In this document: piece after piece, positions 1 to 7,967 of the stretch | How positions within the stretch are numbered: the stretch's first letter is position 1 | Layout of the letters: the number at the start of each line of letters is the position of its first letter | NCBI GenBank assembly: GCA_021324915.1 | Contig: JAJPIC010000022.1 | Location: forward strand, 1 to 64,000 | From: Beijerinckiaceae bacterium | Lineage (GTDB): Bacteria > Pseudomonadota > Alphaproteobacteria > Rhizobiales > Beijerinckiaceae | Reading direction: 5' to 3' | DNA: 64,000 bases | Translations under genes and position numbers: made by a program | Notes under the pieces: generated by a model | Told to the model about the DNA's origin: nothing | The model's database searches: none | Seen by the model: the letters and a program-made list of their open reading frames with translations, nothing else

Positions 1-143
1 AGGAAGGGGCCATCCAGCCGACGCCGGATGTCGCCTCGGAAATGGCGAAAGTCTTCACCCGCGGGGTTTTGGCAATCGACGGGCGGATGATCAGTCTCAT
101 CGGCCTCAATCACGTTCTGCCGCAGGAGAAGGAAGCGGCATGA
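1..143 (+). CDS. cheW: CheW-like chemotaxis coupling protein, C-terminal end (partial)
   Basis: The frame open from the left edge to the TGA at 141-143 encodes about 46 residues and ends in ISLIGLNHVLP followed by a charged tail. A hydrophobic strand (RGVLAIDGRMISLIGL) ending in a short amphipathic segment fits the last strand and helix of a CheW domain, the adaptor that couples the CheA kinase to chemoreceptors. The stop overlaps the cheR start (ATGA), so the two are translationally coupled in a chemotaxis operon. The protein begins outside the window and could also be the CheW-like end of CheA, but the gene order cheW-cheR-cheB-cheY-cheD makes CheW the better reading. Confidence 0.72.
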   Translation, partial: EGAIQPTPDVASEMAKVFTRGVLAIDGRMISLIGLNHVLPQEKEAA

Positions 144-1030
144 ATCAAGCCCAGCAAATCGCCAGCAACTCGAGCTTGATCTCGGGCGAATTCCTGATGA
201 CCGAGCAGGATTTCCGCCGGATAGCCGAGATCTTGCATGCGGATGCCGGGATTCATCTGCCCGAGTCCAAGGCCAATCTCGTCTATTCGCGCCTCGCGAA
301 GCGCTTGCGTACGCTGGGTCTCAAAAGCTTTCGCGACTATTGTGCGCTCGTTTCCGATAGGCGTGACCTGGATGAGCGCCAAAAGATGCTCGCGGCGCTG
401 ACAACGAACGTCACGCGCTTCTTCCGCGAGCCGCATCATTTCGAACATTTGCGCCGACAGGTTCTGCCGCCGCTCGCCGAGGCGGCGCGCCAAGGCGGGC
501 GAGTTCGCTTCTGGTCGGCAGCCTGTTCGAACGGCGCCGAGGCATTTTCGATCGCCTTGACGGTGCTTGCAGTCATGCCGGATGCACCCTCACTCGATGT
601 GAAGGTTCTGGCGACCGACATTGATCCCAATATGATCGCCGAAGGCAATCGTGGCGTCTATAGCGATACGATGATCCAGCCGGTGCCGGCGGATTTACGC
701 CTGCGCTGGTTCACGCCGAGCCGCGACGCCGACGGTAAGACCTGGACGGTCGGCGACGAATTGCGTGCGCTTGTCGCCTTCCGCGAGCTGAACCTCGTCG
801 GCAGCTGGCCGATGCGCGGCAAGTTCGACGCAATCTTCTGCCGCAACGTCGTGATCTATTTCGAGGACGAGACGCAGGTGCGGCTATGGAGCCGGTTCGC
901 GCCTTACCTCATGCCCGGCGGGCGGCTTTACATCGGCCATTCCGAACGCCTGACCGGGCCCGCAGCGGCTTTGTTCGCGAGCGAAGGCATCACGACCTAT
1001 CGGCTGAAAAGAGGGGGACGGGAGAAATGA
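140..1030 (+). CDS. cheR: Chemotaxis protein-glutamate O-methyltransferase CheR
   Basis: CheR transfers methyl groups from S-adenosylmethionine to glutamates of chemoreceptors, the adaptation step opposed by CheB. The 296-residue protein has the N-terminal helical CheR domain (about 20-95, ending in [10 protein letters not shown] at 88-97) and a C-terminal methyltransferase domain with the SAM loop [16 protein letters not shown] (about 124-139), the acidic pair at 160-162 (TDID) and the family signature CRNVVIYF. The SAM loop reads SNGAE instead of the common STGEE, a modest variation. ATG at 140 overlaps the cheW stop; an internal ATG (Met20) would also give a full domain. The stop overlaps the cheB ATG. 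Confidence 0.95.
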   Translation: MNQAQQIASNSSLISGEFLMTEQDFRRIAEILHADAGIHLPESKANLVYSRLAKRLRTLGLKSFRDYCALVSDRRDLDERQKMLAALTTNVTRFFREPHHFEHLRRQVLPPLAEAARQGGRVRFWSAACSNGAEAFSIALTVLAVMPDAPSLDVKVLATDIDPNMIAEGNRGVYSDTMIQPVPADLRLRWFTPSRDADGKTWTVGDELRALVAFRELNLVGSWPMRGKFDAIFCRNVVIYFEDETQVRLWSRFAPYLMPGGRLYIGHSERLTGPAAALFASEGITTYRLKRGGREK

Positions 1031-2091
1031 AAAGAACGCGCGTCCTCGTGGTCGACGATTCTCGCACCATGCGCAATCTGATCTGCTATGCGCTCGGTCG
1101 CGATCCCGAGATCGAAGTCGTTGGCCAGGCAGCCGACCCGTTCGAGGCGCGCGCCGCCATGAAAACGCTCGACCCCGACGTGGTGACGCTCGACGTCGAG
1201 ATGCCGAATATGAACGGCATCGACTTCCTCTCGAAAATCATGGAGCTGCGCCCGACGCCGGTCATCATGGTGTCGAATCTGACGCGCGAGGGGACCGACG
1301 CCACCATTAAGGCGCTCGAGCTCGGCGCGATCGATTGCGTTGCCAAGCCCATGCCGGGCGATGAGGACTTTTTCGCCGATCTTTCGATCAAGGTGAAGGC
1401 GGCAGCCGCGGCGCGCGCGCAATTGGCGAAGACGGTGCGGCAGCTACCGCCGCAAAAGGCGGAAACCGTCAATTATCTGCCGGACGGCAAGATCGTCGCG
1501 ATCGGCGCCTCGACCGGCGGCGTCGAGGCGCTGATCACAATGCTTGCGCAATTTCCGAAGAATTGTCCGCCGACGCTGATTGCGCAGCACATGCCGGGAA
1601 CCTTCACCAAGAGCTTCGCCGACCGGCTCGACCGGCTCTGCGCGCCGCGCGTCTGCGAGGCCTTCGACGGCGCGCCGCTCGCCTCTGGCCAGATTTACCT
1701 CGCGCCCGGCAGCGTCGCTCACCTCGAGGTTGCATCGGCGAAGGATTTAACCTGTCGGCTGGCGCAAACCGATGCCGTCAATGGGCACCGCCCCTCGGTC
1801 GACGTGCTGTTCAAGTCCGTCGCGCTGGCGGCCAAATCCCAAGCCGTCGGCGTCATTCTGACCGGAATGGGACGCGATGGCGCCGAAGGGCTGAAGGCAA
1901 TGCGTCAGGCCGGCGCCAGAACAATCGGGCAAGATCGGGCAACGAGCCTGGTCTACGGTATGCCGCGCGTCGCTTTCGAGCTCGGCGCGGTCGAAAAGCA
2001 AGTGCCCCTCGAAAGGATCGGAGAAGAAGTCCTGCGTCTAACGAATAAGAAAGAGGAAGGGAGCCGCGAATGCCGTTCGCATCTGCCATAA
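1027..2091 (+). CDS. cheB: Chemotaxis response regulator protein-glutamate methylesterase CheB
   Basis: CheB removes methyl groups from receptor glutamates and deamidates receptor glutamines when phosphorylated by CheA. The 354-residue protein has a receiver domain (1-115; acidic pair Asp10/Asp11, phospho-acceptor Asp56 in TLDVEMP, Lys107 in AKPMP) and a methylesterase domain (about 150-340) with the catalytic triad visible as Ser162 (IGASTGG), His188 (AQHMP) and Asp284 (GMGRDG). ATG at 1027 overlaps the cheR stop, so I use that start rather than upstream in-frame codons inside cheR. The last 22 bases overlap cheY in another frame, a sign of tight translational coupling. Confidence 0.96.
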   Translation: MKRTRVLVVDDSRTMRNLICYALGRDPEIEVVGQAADPFEARAAMKTLDPDVVTLDVEMPNMNGIDFLSKIMELRPTPVIMVSNLTREGTDATIKALELGAIDCVAKPMPGDEDFFADLSIKVKAAAAARAQLAKTVRQLPPQKAETVNYLPDGKIVAIGASTGGVEALITMLAQFPKNCPPTLIAQHMPGTFTKSFADRLDRLCAPRVCEAFDGAPLASGQIYLAPGSVAHLEVASAKDLTCRLAQTDAVNGHRPSVDVLFKSVALAAKSQAVGVILTGMGRDGAEGLKAMRQAGARTIGQDRATSLVYGMPRVAFELGAVEKQVPLERIGEEVLRLTNKKEEGSRECRSHLP

Positions 2092-2459
2092 GGGCGCTGA
2101 TCGTAGACGATCAATTGACGAGCCGGGCGCTCATCCGCGACGGTCTGCAACAACTCGGCATCCAGGACATCGAGATGGCGCAAGACGGCGAGCAGGCGCT
2201 GAAAATGCTGTTGCAAAGGCCGGCCCATCTCGTCATTTCCGACCTCAATATGCCCAAGCTCGACGGCATGGGCTTCCTGCGTGCCGTACGTGCCAATCCG
2301 CCGACCAAGAATACCGCATTTATCATGCTGACCGGCCGCGGCGATCGCGAGCTGATCGAGCGGGCGGCCAAGCTCGGCGTCAACAATTATCTCGTAAAGC
2401 CCTTCACCATGCCGGCGCTGAAGGGCGCCATCGAAGCCGTGTTCGGACGTCTCAAATGA
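2070..2459 (+). CDS. cheY: CheY-type single-domain response regulator
   Basis: A 129-residue stand-alone receiver domain. All key residues are visible: acidic pair Asp13/Asp14, phospho-acceptor Asp58 (VISDLNMP), Thr88 (IMLTGR) and Lys110 (LVKPF). There is no output domain, so it would carry the phosphoryl signal from CheA to the flagellar switch or act as a phosphate sink, as alphaproteobacterial CheY paralogues do. It overlaps the end of cheB by 22 bases and its own stop overlaps the cheD ATG. Whether it is the motor-binding CheY or the sink CheY cannot be read from the sequence. Confidence 0.9.
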   Translation: MPFASAIRALIVDDQLTSRALIRDGLQQLGIQDIEMAQDGEQALKMLLQRPAHLVISDLNMPKLDGMGFLRAVRANPPTKNTAFIMLTGRGDRELIERAAKLGVNNYLVKPFTMPALKGAIEAVFGRLK

Positions 2460-3019
2460 CTCTCGAATCGCCGCACAAGGCCTCTGCGCCGAGCACCCAC
2501 GATCCATCGCGCAAGATGCACATTGTGCAAGGCGAGTTCCACGTCACCGATGATCCCGATGTGGTGCTTGTCACGCTCCTGGGTTCATGCGTTGCCGCTT
2601 GCATCCGAGACCCGCTCGCCGGAGTGGGCGGCATGAATCATTTTCTTCTGCCGGGATGTGAGCAGAAGGCAGATGGAAGCGAAGCGGAACGTTACGGCGT
2701 GCATCTGATGGAGCTTCTGCTCAACGGCCTGCTGCAGAAGGGCGCGCGCAAGGAACGTCTCGAAGCCAAATTGTTCGGCGGCGCACGCACGATGGAAGGG
2801 CTTTCCGATATCGGCGCGCGCAACGCTGCTTTCGCCGAGCGGTTCCTCAAAAACGAGGAAATCAAATTGATCGGCGGCAGTCTCGGCGGCGACAACGGCC
2901 GGCGCTTGCAATTCTGGCCTGTGTCAGGCCGCGCCCGGCAGGCCATGATGGCCGGCACGATCGTTGCACCGCGGCCGGCGCCCACGCGCGAGAGCGGCGG
3001 CGATGTTGAATTCTTTTGA
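2456..3019 (+). CDS. cheD: Chemoreceptor glutamine deamidase CheD
   Basis: CheD deamidates specific glutamines on chemoreceptors and in many bacteria tunes CheC-type phosphatases. The 187-residue protein carries the family active site: Cys45 in [10 protein letters not shown] and His62 in GGMNHFLLP, with a downstream conserved block around [12 protein letters not shown]. About 25 extra residues precede the domain, rich in Ser/Pro/His and probably flexible. The ATG lies in ATGA with the cheY stop. It closes the recognisable part of the che operon; one further small gene follows after 13 bases. Confidence 0.93.
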   Translation: MTLESPHKASAPSTHDPSRKMHIVQGEFHVTDDPDVVLVTLLGSCVAACIRDPLAGVGGMNHFLLPGCEQKADGSEAERYGVHLMELLLNGLLQKGARKERLEAKLFGGARTMEGLSDIGARNAAFAERFLKNEEIKLIGGSLGGDNGRRLQFWPVSGRARQAMMAGTIVAPRPAPTRESGGDVEFF

Positions 3020-3032
3020 TCGAGGTGGCGCA

Positions 3033-3395
3033 GTGAGCACGAGTCCCGACCGGTCTGTCCCGATCAGCGATCTGACCGACAGGATCGCCGACACGTTGAA
3101 TGAGATTTGCGCTTCGATGGAAAAGCTCCAGGGGCTCATTGCGCCGTTGCTCTTGGAGGCAGCCTCGCGCGAGCCATCGCATCTGCACGAATTGCAGGAT
3201 CTCGACAATGTCTGCCAAAAGCTCGGCAATATGGCCGATTTCGTCGCGGCCCTTGCCCTGCTTCTGCCCGACGACTGGCGGCTCGATCCGAGCCTTGCCT
3301 CGCGTGTGCTGACGATGGCCGACCTGTCGTCGAAGCTCGGACTTGCGACGCAGGCCGCGCGTGATCACGCACCCGGCGATTTCGAATTGTTTTGA
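3033..3395 (+). CDS. Small conserved-looking protein at the end of the che operon, function unknown
   Basis: I do not recognise this 120-residue protein. It is mostly helical, with Leu/Ala heptad-like stretches (for example IADTLNEICASMEKLQGLI and CQKLGNMADFVAALALLLP) and an acidic N-terminus, no signal peptide and no membrane segment. I chose GTG at 3033 because GAGG lies eight bases upstream; an ATG at 3003 in the same frame overlaps cheD and would add ten residues. The 13-base gap to cheD and shared strand suggest it is co-expressed with the chemotaxis genes, perhaps as a helical regulator of CheY or the receptors, but that role is only inferred from position. Confidence 0.6.
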   Translation: MSTSPDRSVPISDLTDRIADTLNEICASMEKLQGLIAPLLLEAASREPSHLHELQDLDNVCQKLGNMADFVAALALLLPDDWRLDPSLASRVLTMADLSSKLGLATQAARDHAPGDFELF

Positions 3396-3525
3396 GCCTG
3401 GAGCGAGCCTATCGCAGTACTGCCTTCCGGCCGGAGCGAAGGGCAGAGCCGGATTCAGGGGCAGCCGTATCCCGCGAGGCCCGATCTTCGCTCGCTTTGC
3501 GAGCTCGTCCCGGGTTTGCGGCGCT

Positions 3526-4350
3526 TTAAATCGCCGGATTAAGCCGCCAATCCGTGCCGAACTTCTTCCCGGACGTGTCGCTGCCGGCAATATGCAGGAC
3601 ATTGCTGCCATTGGCGAGGTAATCGAAGCGGAAGTTCGGATCTTCCGAAATGGAGATCCCGCCCGTCACCGCAAAGAGGAGATCGTCGCCCTGCGTGATC
3701 TTCAGGGAATCGACGTAGCGGGCGGGAATATAGAGATGGGTCTGCGGGTCCATCTGCATGCCCGAATTATTCGGATGTTTGACCATGACGACCACTTGCT
3801 TGCGGCGCGGGTCATTGCTCACATATTGCGGCGCCAGTTGGCGCACCTTGATCGTGCCGATCTGGGGGTCATTCGGATCGAGATTGCTGGCGCTCGGCGC
3901 CGAACACCCGCCGGCCGCATCGACATAGGATTCGGAGACATAGAGCTTGCCGCCGGCCGTCTCGGCGATCGCATGGATCTTGGTCGCCTGATTGACGCGT
4001 ACGCGCGTCTCGAGCGTGGTCACGCCGGCTTTCGGCCCGAATTCGATGACGGCAGCGACGGGCGATGGATTATTGTCGATGACTACGGTGACTTTCGTGA
4101 TCCTATTCGGATCGTCAGGGCCTTTCGCCTGCGCCAAGTGAAGCGTGATCGGGACGAGTGCGGCATCCTCCGCCGATAGCGGTGTGCCGAGCTTGATGAC
4201 CATGCCGTCCTGCGCCATCGGGCGGTGCGGGTAAAGCACGTCGGCGAGCCCCGGCCAAAGGTCCTGTTCGGCGAAGGCGGACGGTGCCCAAAAGGTTGAG
4301 CCTGCGACCGAACCGAGAGCCGCCAAGGCTAGAATTGGCAAAGCGCGCAT
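3526..4350 (-). CDS. Quinoprotein-dehydrogenase-associated SoxYZ-like carrier, periplasmic
   Basis: A 274-residue exported protein with a signal peptide (about 1-28, ending near SAFA-EQ). The first half resembles SoxY and contains AAGGCSAPS, with Cys149 in the position of the SoxY swinging-arm cysteine that binds substrate covalently; the second half resembles SoxZ (beta-sandwich). This fused SoxYZ-like family is known mostly from organisms with PQQ-dependent alcohol dehydrogenases rather than from sulfur oxidisers. ATG at 4350 has GGAG seven bases upstream; an ATG at 4365 lies before that site. It is transcribed after the zinc metallohydrolase gene (67 bases apart), and the two probably form an operon. 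The substrate carried is unknown. Confidence 0.85.
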   Translation of the reverse strand: MRALPILALAALGSVAGSTFWAPSAFAEQDLWPGLADVLYPHRPMAQDGMVIKLGTPLSAEDAALVPITLHLAQAKGPDDPNRITKVTVVIDNNPSPVAAVIEFGPKAGVTTLETRVRVNQATKIHAIAETAGGKLYVSESYVDAAGGCSAPSASNLDPNDPQIGTIKVRQLAPQYVSNDPRRKQVVVMVKHPNNSGMQMDPQTHLYIPARYVDSLKITQGDDLLFAVTGGISISEDPNFRFDYLANGSNVLHIAGSDTSGKKFGTDWRLNPAI

Positions 4351-4417
4351 GCTGCTCTCCTTCATTTGTCTCAGTATAGATCCGCCGATGGCTGGCCGAA
4401 AGCCGCTATCTCGATGC

Positions 4418-5368
4418 TCATTTCCATTCGAGCTCCGCATAGCCGGCGGTGGCGTTGCGCGGGTTGTAAATTCCGAATAATTGCCATTTCCCGGCTTCCG
4501 AACTGCCCGCAGTTTTTGCCGCTTCGTTGATGTCGGCGCCGCGATCGAGCAGCCCGCGCAGATCGGCCGTGAGCTTGGCGAAATAGGTCTTTTCGGCAGC
4601 GAGCGCTTGCGGCCAGTCGACCCCCACGGGGCCGTGGCCTGGCACCGCGAGCCGCGCCGGAATGGCGGCAAGCTGCGGCATGGCTTTGATCCAGCCGAGC
4701 ACGCTCGCATCGATCACCGGCACATGCTGGAGGAAGACGAGATCGCCGGTGAACAGCGTCTTCGTCTGCTCGTCGAAGACCGTCAGATCGCAGTCGGTAT
4801 GCATCGGTGGCCAGGCGCGCAGATCGACGATGCGATGGCCGAGATCGAGCTTCACGTCGTGGCCGATATCGACCAGGAGAGTCGGCGGCACGAGCTTCAC
4901 GTCATCGATCAGCGCCTCGCCCATCGCCTTGCGAAGCGTTGCGATGTAGAGCGGACCGCGCACAGCCATAGAGCGCGGCAGGTTCCTGTGCCCGACGAAG
5001 GTTACGCCTGGGCCGACAAAGGCGCCGTTGCCGAAAATATGATCCGGATGTTCATGCGTATTGATGACATAACGGATCGGCTTGTCGGTGACTTTCTCGA
5101 TCGCCTTTTTGAGCCGCACGCCGATGATGGGCGCGCCGCCCGTATCGATCACCGCAACCGCCTCATCCCCAATAATGAACCCGCTATTGCCGATGTCGCC
5201 GCCGCTCGCCGCGTCCATGGCCGAGATCGGTGCCTGATGGGCATAGACGCCGGGAGCGACCTCCCGCACCTCGAGAGGCTCGACGCTGCGAGAACCGGCG
5301 GCATGCGCCACCGCTGGCGCGGCAAGCACGACCGCCAAGACGCAGATGAATCCGATCGGATTTGGCAA
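4418..5368 (-). CDS. Quinoprotein relay system zinc metallohydrolase (metallo-beta-lactamase fold)
   Basis: A 316-residue exported protein: signal peptide about 1-23 (cleavage near AHA-AG), then a metallo-beta-lactamase fold with the metal motif THEHPDH and later ligands in PPMHTDCD, FTGDLVF and VPGHGPV. This matches the metallohydrolases that travel with SoxYZ-like carriers near PQQ alcohol dehydrogenases; they resemble SoxH-type enzymes and may release a product from the carrier cysteine. Its promoter (TTGACA at 5418-5413, CTAGAT at 5395-5390, 17-base spacer, minus strand) overlaps the palindrome at 5385-5402, so the divergent TetR protein probably represses it. Confidence 0.85.
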   Translation of the reverse strand: MPNPIGFICVLAVVLAAPAVAHAAGSRSVEPLEVREVAPGVYAHQAPISAMDAASGGDIGNSGFIIGDEAVAVIDTGGAPIIGVRLKKAIEKVTDKPIRYVINTHEHPDHIFGNGAFVGPGVTFVGHRNLPRSMAVRGPLYIATLRKAMGEALIDDVKLVPPTLLVDIGHDVKLDLGHRIVDLRAWPPMHTDCDLTVFDEQTKTLFTGDLVFLQHVPVIDASVLGWIKAMPQLAAIPARLAVPGHGPVGVDWPQALAAEKTYFAKLTADLRGLLDRGADINEAAKTAGSSEAGKWQLFGIYNPRNATAGYAELEWK

Positions 5369-5384
5369 GGCTTCCTCCAGCCAC

Positions 5385-5402
5385 CTACCATCTAGTCGGT
5401 AG
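5385..5402. promoter_or_regulatory. Probable TetR operator, site 1 (metallohydrolase promoter)
   Basis: CTACCATCTAGTCGGTAG, an imperfect 18-bp palindrome close to the ideal CTACCGACTAGTCGGTAG. It overlaps the -10 element (5395-5390) of a good minus-strand promoter for the metallohydrolase/SoxYZ-like genes. The same half-site recurs at 5459-5476. Confidence 0.75.
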
Positions 5403-5458
5403 CGCGCCGGTCTGTCAAGCGCGGGACTCGTACGCCTTCCGCCCGGCAGCTTGACGCA

Positions 5459-5476
5459 CTACCTTTCAGTCGGTAG
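5459..5476. promoter_or_regulatory. Probable TetR operator, site 2 (tetR promoter)
   Basis: CTACCTTTCAGTCGGTAG, sharing 15 of 18 positions with site 1; centres are 74 bp apart, about seven helical turns. It fills the spacer between TTGACG (5451-5456) and TAGGCA (5474-5479), and ends nine bases before the tetR ATG, so it fits autorepression. Confidence 0.7.
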
Positions 5477-5484
5477 GCAAGGCC

Positions 5485-6108
5485 ATGCCGGACACGCGAG
5501 ACAAGCTCATTGCCGAAGCCGAAGTCCTCGTGCGCACGCGCGGCTACGCCGGATTCAGCTATGCCGACCTCGCCGAGGCCGTCGGCATCAGAAAGGCGAG
5601 CATTCACCATCATTTTCCGACCAAGGAAGACCTCGGCCTCGCCCTCATTGCGGCCTATGGGAAAAAATACGACCGCGCCTTGGACGAAATTTGGCGCAAG
5701 ACCGAGGATGGACTCAAACGCGTCGAAGCCTATGCCGAACTTTATCTGCACGGGCTGCGCGAAGAACAGGGATGTCTGGCCGCGGCGATGGCGACGGAAA
5801 TCGGCATCCTGCCCGAGCGCATCCGCGATGGGGTGGCGCAATTCTTCGAGCGGCATGTCGCATGGCTCGCGCGCGTGCTCTCCGAAGGTCGCGCAAACGG
5901 AACGATACGCGACGACGTCTCGCCGGCGCAGCATGCGCGGATGATCGTTGCGACCTTGGAGGGCGCGCTGTTGATGGAGCTCCTGCTCGGCGGCCCGGCC
6001 GGATTCAAGGACACGCTCAGCGCCTTGCGCAAAAGCCTGAAACCAAGCCGGCCGCCCGGTCCTGTCAATCGGCGCCAGCCCGCCGGAGCGCGCCGAGCAA
6101 GACTCTAG
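5485..6108 (+). CDS. TetR/AcrR-family transcriptional regulator of the quinoprotein-relay genes
   Basis: A 207-residue TetR regulator: N-terminal helix-turn-helix (about 5-55; FSYADLAEAVGIRKASIHHH with the usual recognition-helix YHHF-like end, here IHHHFPTKEDL) and a helical ligand domain whose C-terminal tail is Pro/Arg-rich. It is divergent from the metallohydrolase/SoxYZ-like pair and upstream of the CxxCW gene. The two matching palindromes in the shared intergenic region point to repression of both directions. Its ligand is not evident; an aldehyde, alcohol or thiol adduct handled by the relay proteins would fit. The predicted -10 is so close to the ATG that the transcript may be nearly leaderless. 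Confidence 0.88.
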   Translation: MPDTRDKLIAEAEVLVRTRGYAGFSYADLAEAVGIRKASIHHHFPTKEDLGLALIAAYGKKYDRALDEIWRKTEDGLKRVEAYAELYLHGLREEQGCLAAAMATEIGILPERIRDGVAQFFERHVAWLARVLSEGRANGTIRDDVSPAQHARMIVATLEGALLMELLLGGPAGFKDTLSALRKSLKPSRPPGPVNRRQPAGARRARL

Positions 6109-6138
6109 AATCGGTCGTAAAAGGGAGGTGATGAGACG

Positions 6139-6693
6139 ATGCGCTCGATTGGCCTGACTGCCGGTTTGGTTCTCGCTCTTTTTCTCGTTCTGCCGGCCCA
6201 TGCGCAGCAAGCCGTGCCCGAACCTTCCGGCTACCGCATGTCGGATTATAAGGCGCCAACGCCCGCAACGCTCGACGGCAAGCCGGGACTTTCGACGGCC
6301 GAGGCGCACGACCTCTGGATCAAAAAGGCTGCGGTCTTCGTCGATGCGCTCCCGCAGGCGCCGAAGCCCGCCAATCTCGCGCCCGGCACGATCTGGCGCG
6401 ACAAGCCACGGCTCGACATCCCCGGCAGCACATGGCTGCCCGACACCGGCTATGGCGCTCTGGCGCCGGTCACCGAAGATTATTTTCGCCGCGGCCTTGC
6501 CGAGGCAACAGGCGGAGACAAGACCAAGCCCGTGGTATTTTATTGCCTGCCGCATTGCTGGATGTCGTGGAACGCCGCCAGACGCGCCAAGGCGCTCGGC
6601 TATACGCATGTGCTCTGGTATCCGGATGGTACCGTGGGCTGGTCGGCGGCCGGTTATCCTTTGGCGCAGACGCAAGCCTTTCCACGGCCTTAG
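6139..6693 (+). CDS. PQQ-dependent catabolism-associated CxxCW-motif protein, exported
   Basis: A 184-residue exported protein with a clear signal peptide (1-22, PAHA-QQ). It has a rhodanese-like layout with the family signature CLPHCWMSWNAARRA near residue 135, where rhodaneses would place the active-site loop. This family occurs with PQQ-dependent alcohol/aldehyde oxidation genes; the vicinal Cys pair suggests periplasmic thiol or sulfur handling. It follows tetR by 30 bases on the same strand, with GGGAGGTG upstream of the ATG, so tetR and this gene are probably co-transcribed. Together with the SoxYZ-like carrier and metallohydrolase it completes the quinoprotein-relay set. Confidence 0.88.
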   Translation: MRSIGLTAGLVLALFLVLPAHAQQAVPEPSGYRMSDYKAPTPATLDGKPGLSTAEAHDLWIKKAAVFVDALPQAPKPANLAPGTIWRDKPRLDIPGSTWLPDTGYGALAPVTEDYFRRGLAEATGGDKTKPVVFYCLPHCWMSWNAARRAKALGYTHVLWYPDGTVGWSAAGYPLAQTQAFPRP

Positions 6694-6811
6694 GTCCAGC
6701 GTCGTTTGCCCCTGCTCGCCGTTCGCCTATAGTGTGCCGAACCCGATTCCGCTTGTTTGCAGCGGCTTTTTCTGCAATTGCGCTTGCGAAATTCCTCAAA
6801 CTGGGTGGCCA

Positions 6812-7957
6812 ATGACGCTGATGCTCGCGAGCGTCGCCGACGCGGCGGAAGCCGAGATCGCGCTGATCGAAGGGGCCGATATCATCGACCTGAAAGACCC
6901 TTCGCAGCCGCCCCTCGGCGCACTCGATGACGCAACGATCCGTGCCGTCGTCGCGACGGTCGGCGGACGGCGTCCGGTCAGTGCGGTCGCTGGAAACGAG
7001 CCGCGAACGCCCGCCGGCGCCGAAAGGCTCGCCGCGACCGGCCTCGATTACATCAAGATCGGCTTTTTTCCGAACGAGACGCGCGCCGGGCTCGAGCTGC
7101 TGAGGCCTCTCGCGAGCCGGGCGAAGCTCGTCGCGGTTCTTTTCGCCGATCTGCCGCATGATTTCGAATTGCTCGCGGATCTCGCGGCGGCCGGATTCAA
7201 AGGCGCGATGCTCGATACGGCGACGAAGGGCAATTCGCGCCTCCTCGATCATATCGACATTGCGGGCTTGAGACGTTTCGTCGATCTCTGCCGGCACGCG
7301 AAATTGATGTGTGGGCTCGCCGGGTCCTTGGAGCCGCCGGACATTCCCCGTCTCCTGCCGCTCGATCCCGATTTCCTCGGCTTTCGCGGCGCGCTCTGTG
7401 TCGGCCACGCGCGCGCGCAAAGAATCGATGCGGCACGCGTCAAGCTCATCCGCGACCTCATTCCGCGTGAAAGCGCGAGCGATCCACACGAAACGGCAAA
7501 GGTCGACTGGCGGCTCCTCTCGGCGCGCGGCTATTCGGTCGACGCGGATCGCAAGCAAGATCTAGATCGCGTCTTCGTCCACGATCTCGTCCTGCCGGTC
7601 GCCATCGGCGCCTATGACCATGAGCGCAACCGCACGCAGCGCGTGCGCTTCAATATCGACGTCGATGTCCGTCGCGCCGCCCATCAGGCCGAAGATATGC
7701 GCGACATCTTCTCCTATGATCTGATCATCGATGCGATCAAGCTGATCTTGGGCCGTGGCCATGTCGATCTCGTCGAGACGCTCGCCGAGCGCATTGCCGA
7801 TACGCTTCTCGCCCATCCGCGAGTTCAATCGATCGCCGTGCGCACCGAAAAGCTCGACGTGATCGAAGGCAGCGTCGGGATCGAGATCAAGCGCGAACGC
7901 CAGGCCGGCAAAGTCCGCCAGCTGCTCTCCGAGTTCGTAGCGCCGACGCGCGGCTGA
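6812..7957 (+). CDS. Fusion: (5-formylfuran-3-yl)methyl phosphate synthase (MfnB) + dihydroneopterin aldolase (FolB-like)
   Basis: A 381-residue two-domain protein. Residues 1-225 match MfnB (DUF556), which makes the furan precursor of methanofuran/methylofuran from two glyceraldehyde-3-phosphates; Lys28 in IDLKDP is in the place of the catalytic lysine and LDTATKG (135-141) holds a second candidate. Residues 250-370 match FolB dihydroneopterin aldolase: DRVFVHDLVLP, IGAYDHER, then the conserved VETLAERIA with Glu322 and the Lys of EKLDV. The first domain serves the carrier of the Fhc complex, the second serves pterin (H4MPT or folate) synthesis. ATG at 6812 lacks a strong ribosome site. It heads a rightward operon of cofactor genes. 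Confidence 0.85.
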   Translation: MTLMLASVADAAEAEIALIEGADIIDLKDPSQPPLGALDDATIRAVVATVGGRRPVSAVAGNEPRTPAGAERLAATGLDYIKIGFFPNETRAGLELLRPLASRAKLVAVLFADLPHDFELLADLAAAGFKGAMLDTATKGNSRLLDHIDIAGLRRFVDLCRHAKLMCGLAGSLEPPDIPRLLPLDPDFLGFRGALCVGHARAQRIDAARVKLIRDLIPRESASDPHETAKVDWRLLSARGYSVDADRKQDLDRVFVHDLVLPVAIGAYDHERNRTQRVRFNIDVDVRRAAHQAEDMRDIFSYDLIIDAIKLILGRGHVDLVETLAERIADTLLAHPRVQSIAVRTEKLDVIEGSVGIEIKRERQAGKVRQLLSEFVAPTRG

Positions 7958-7967
7958 GAATGGGTCC

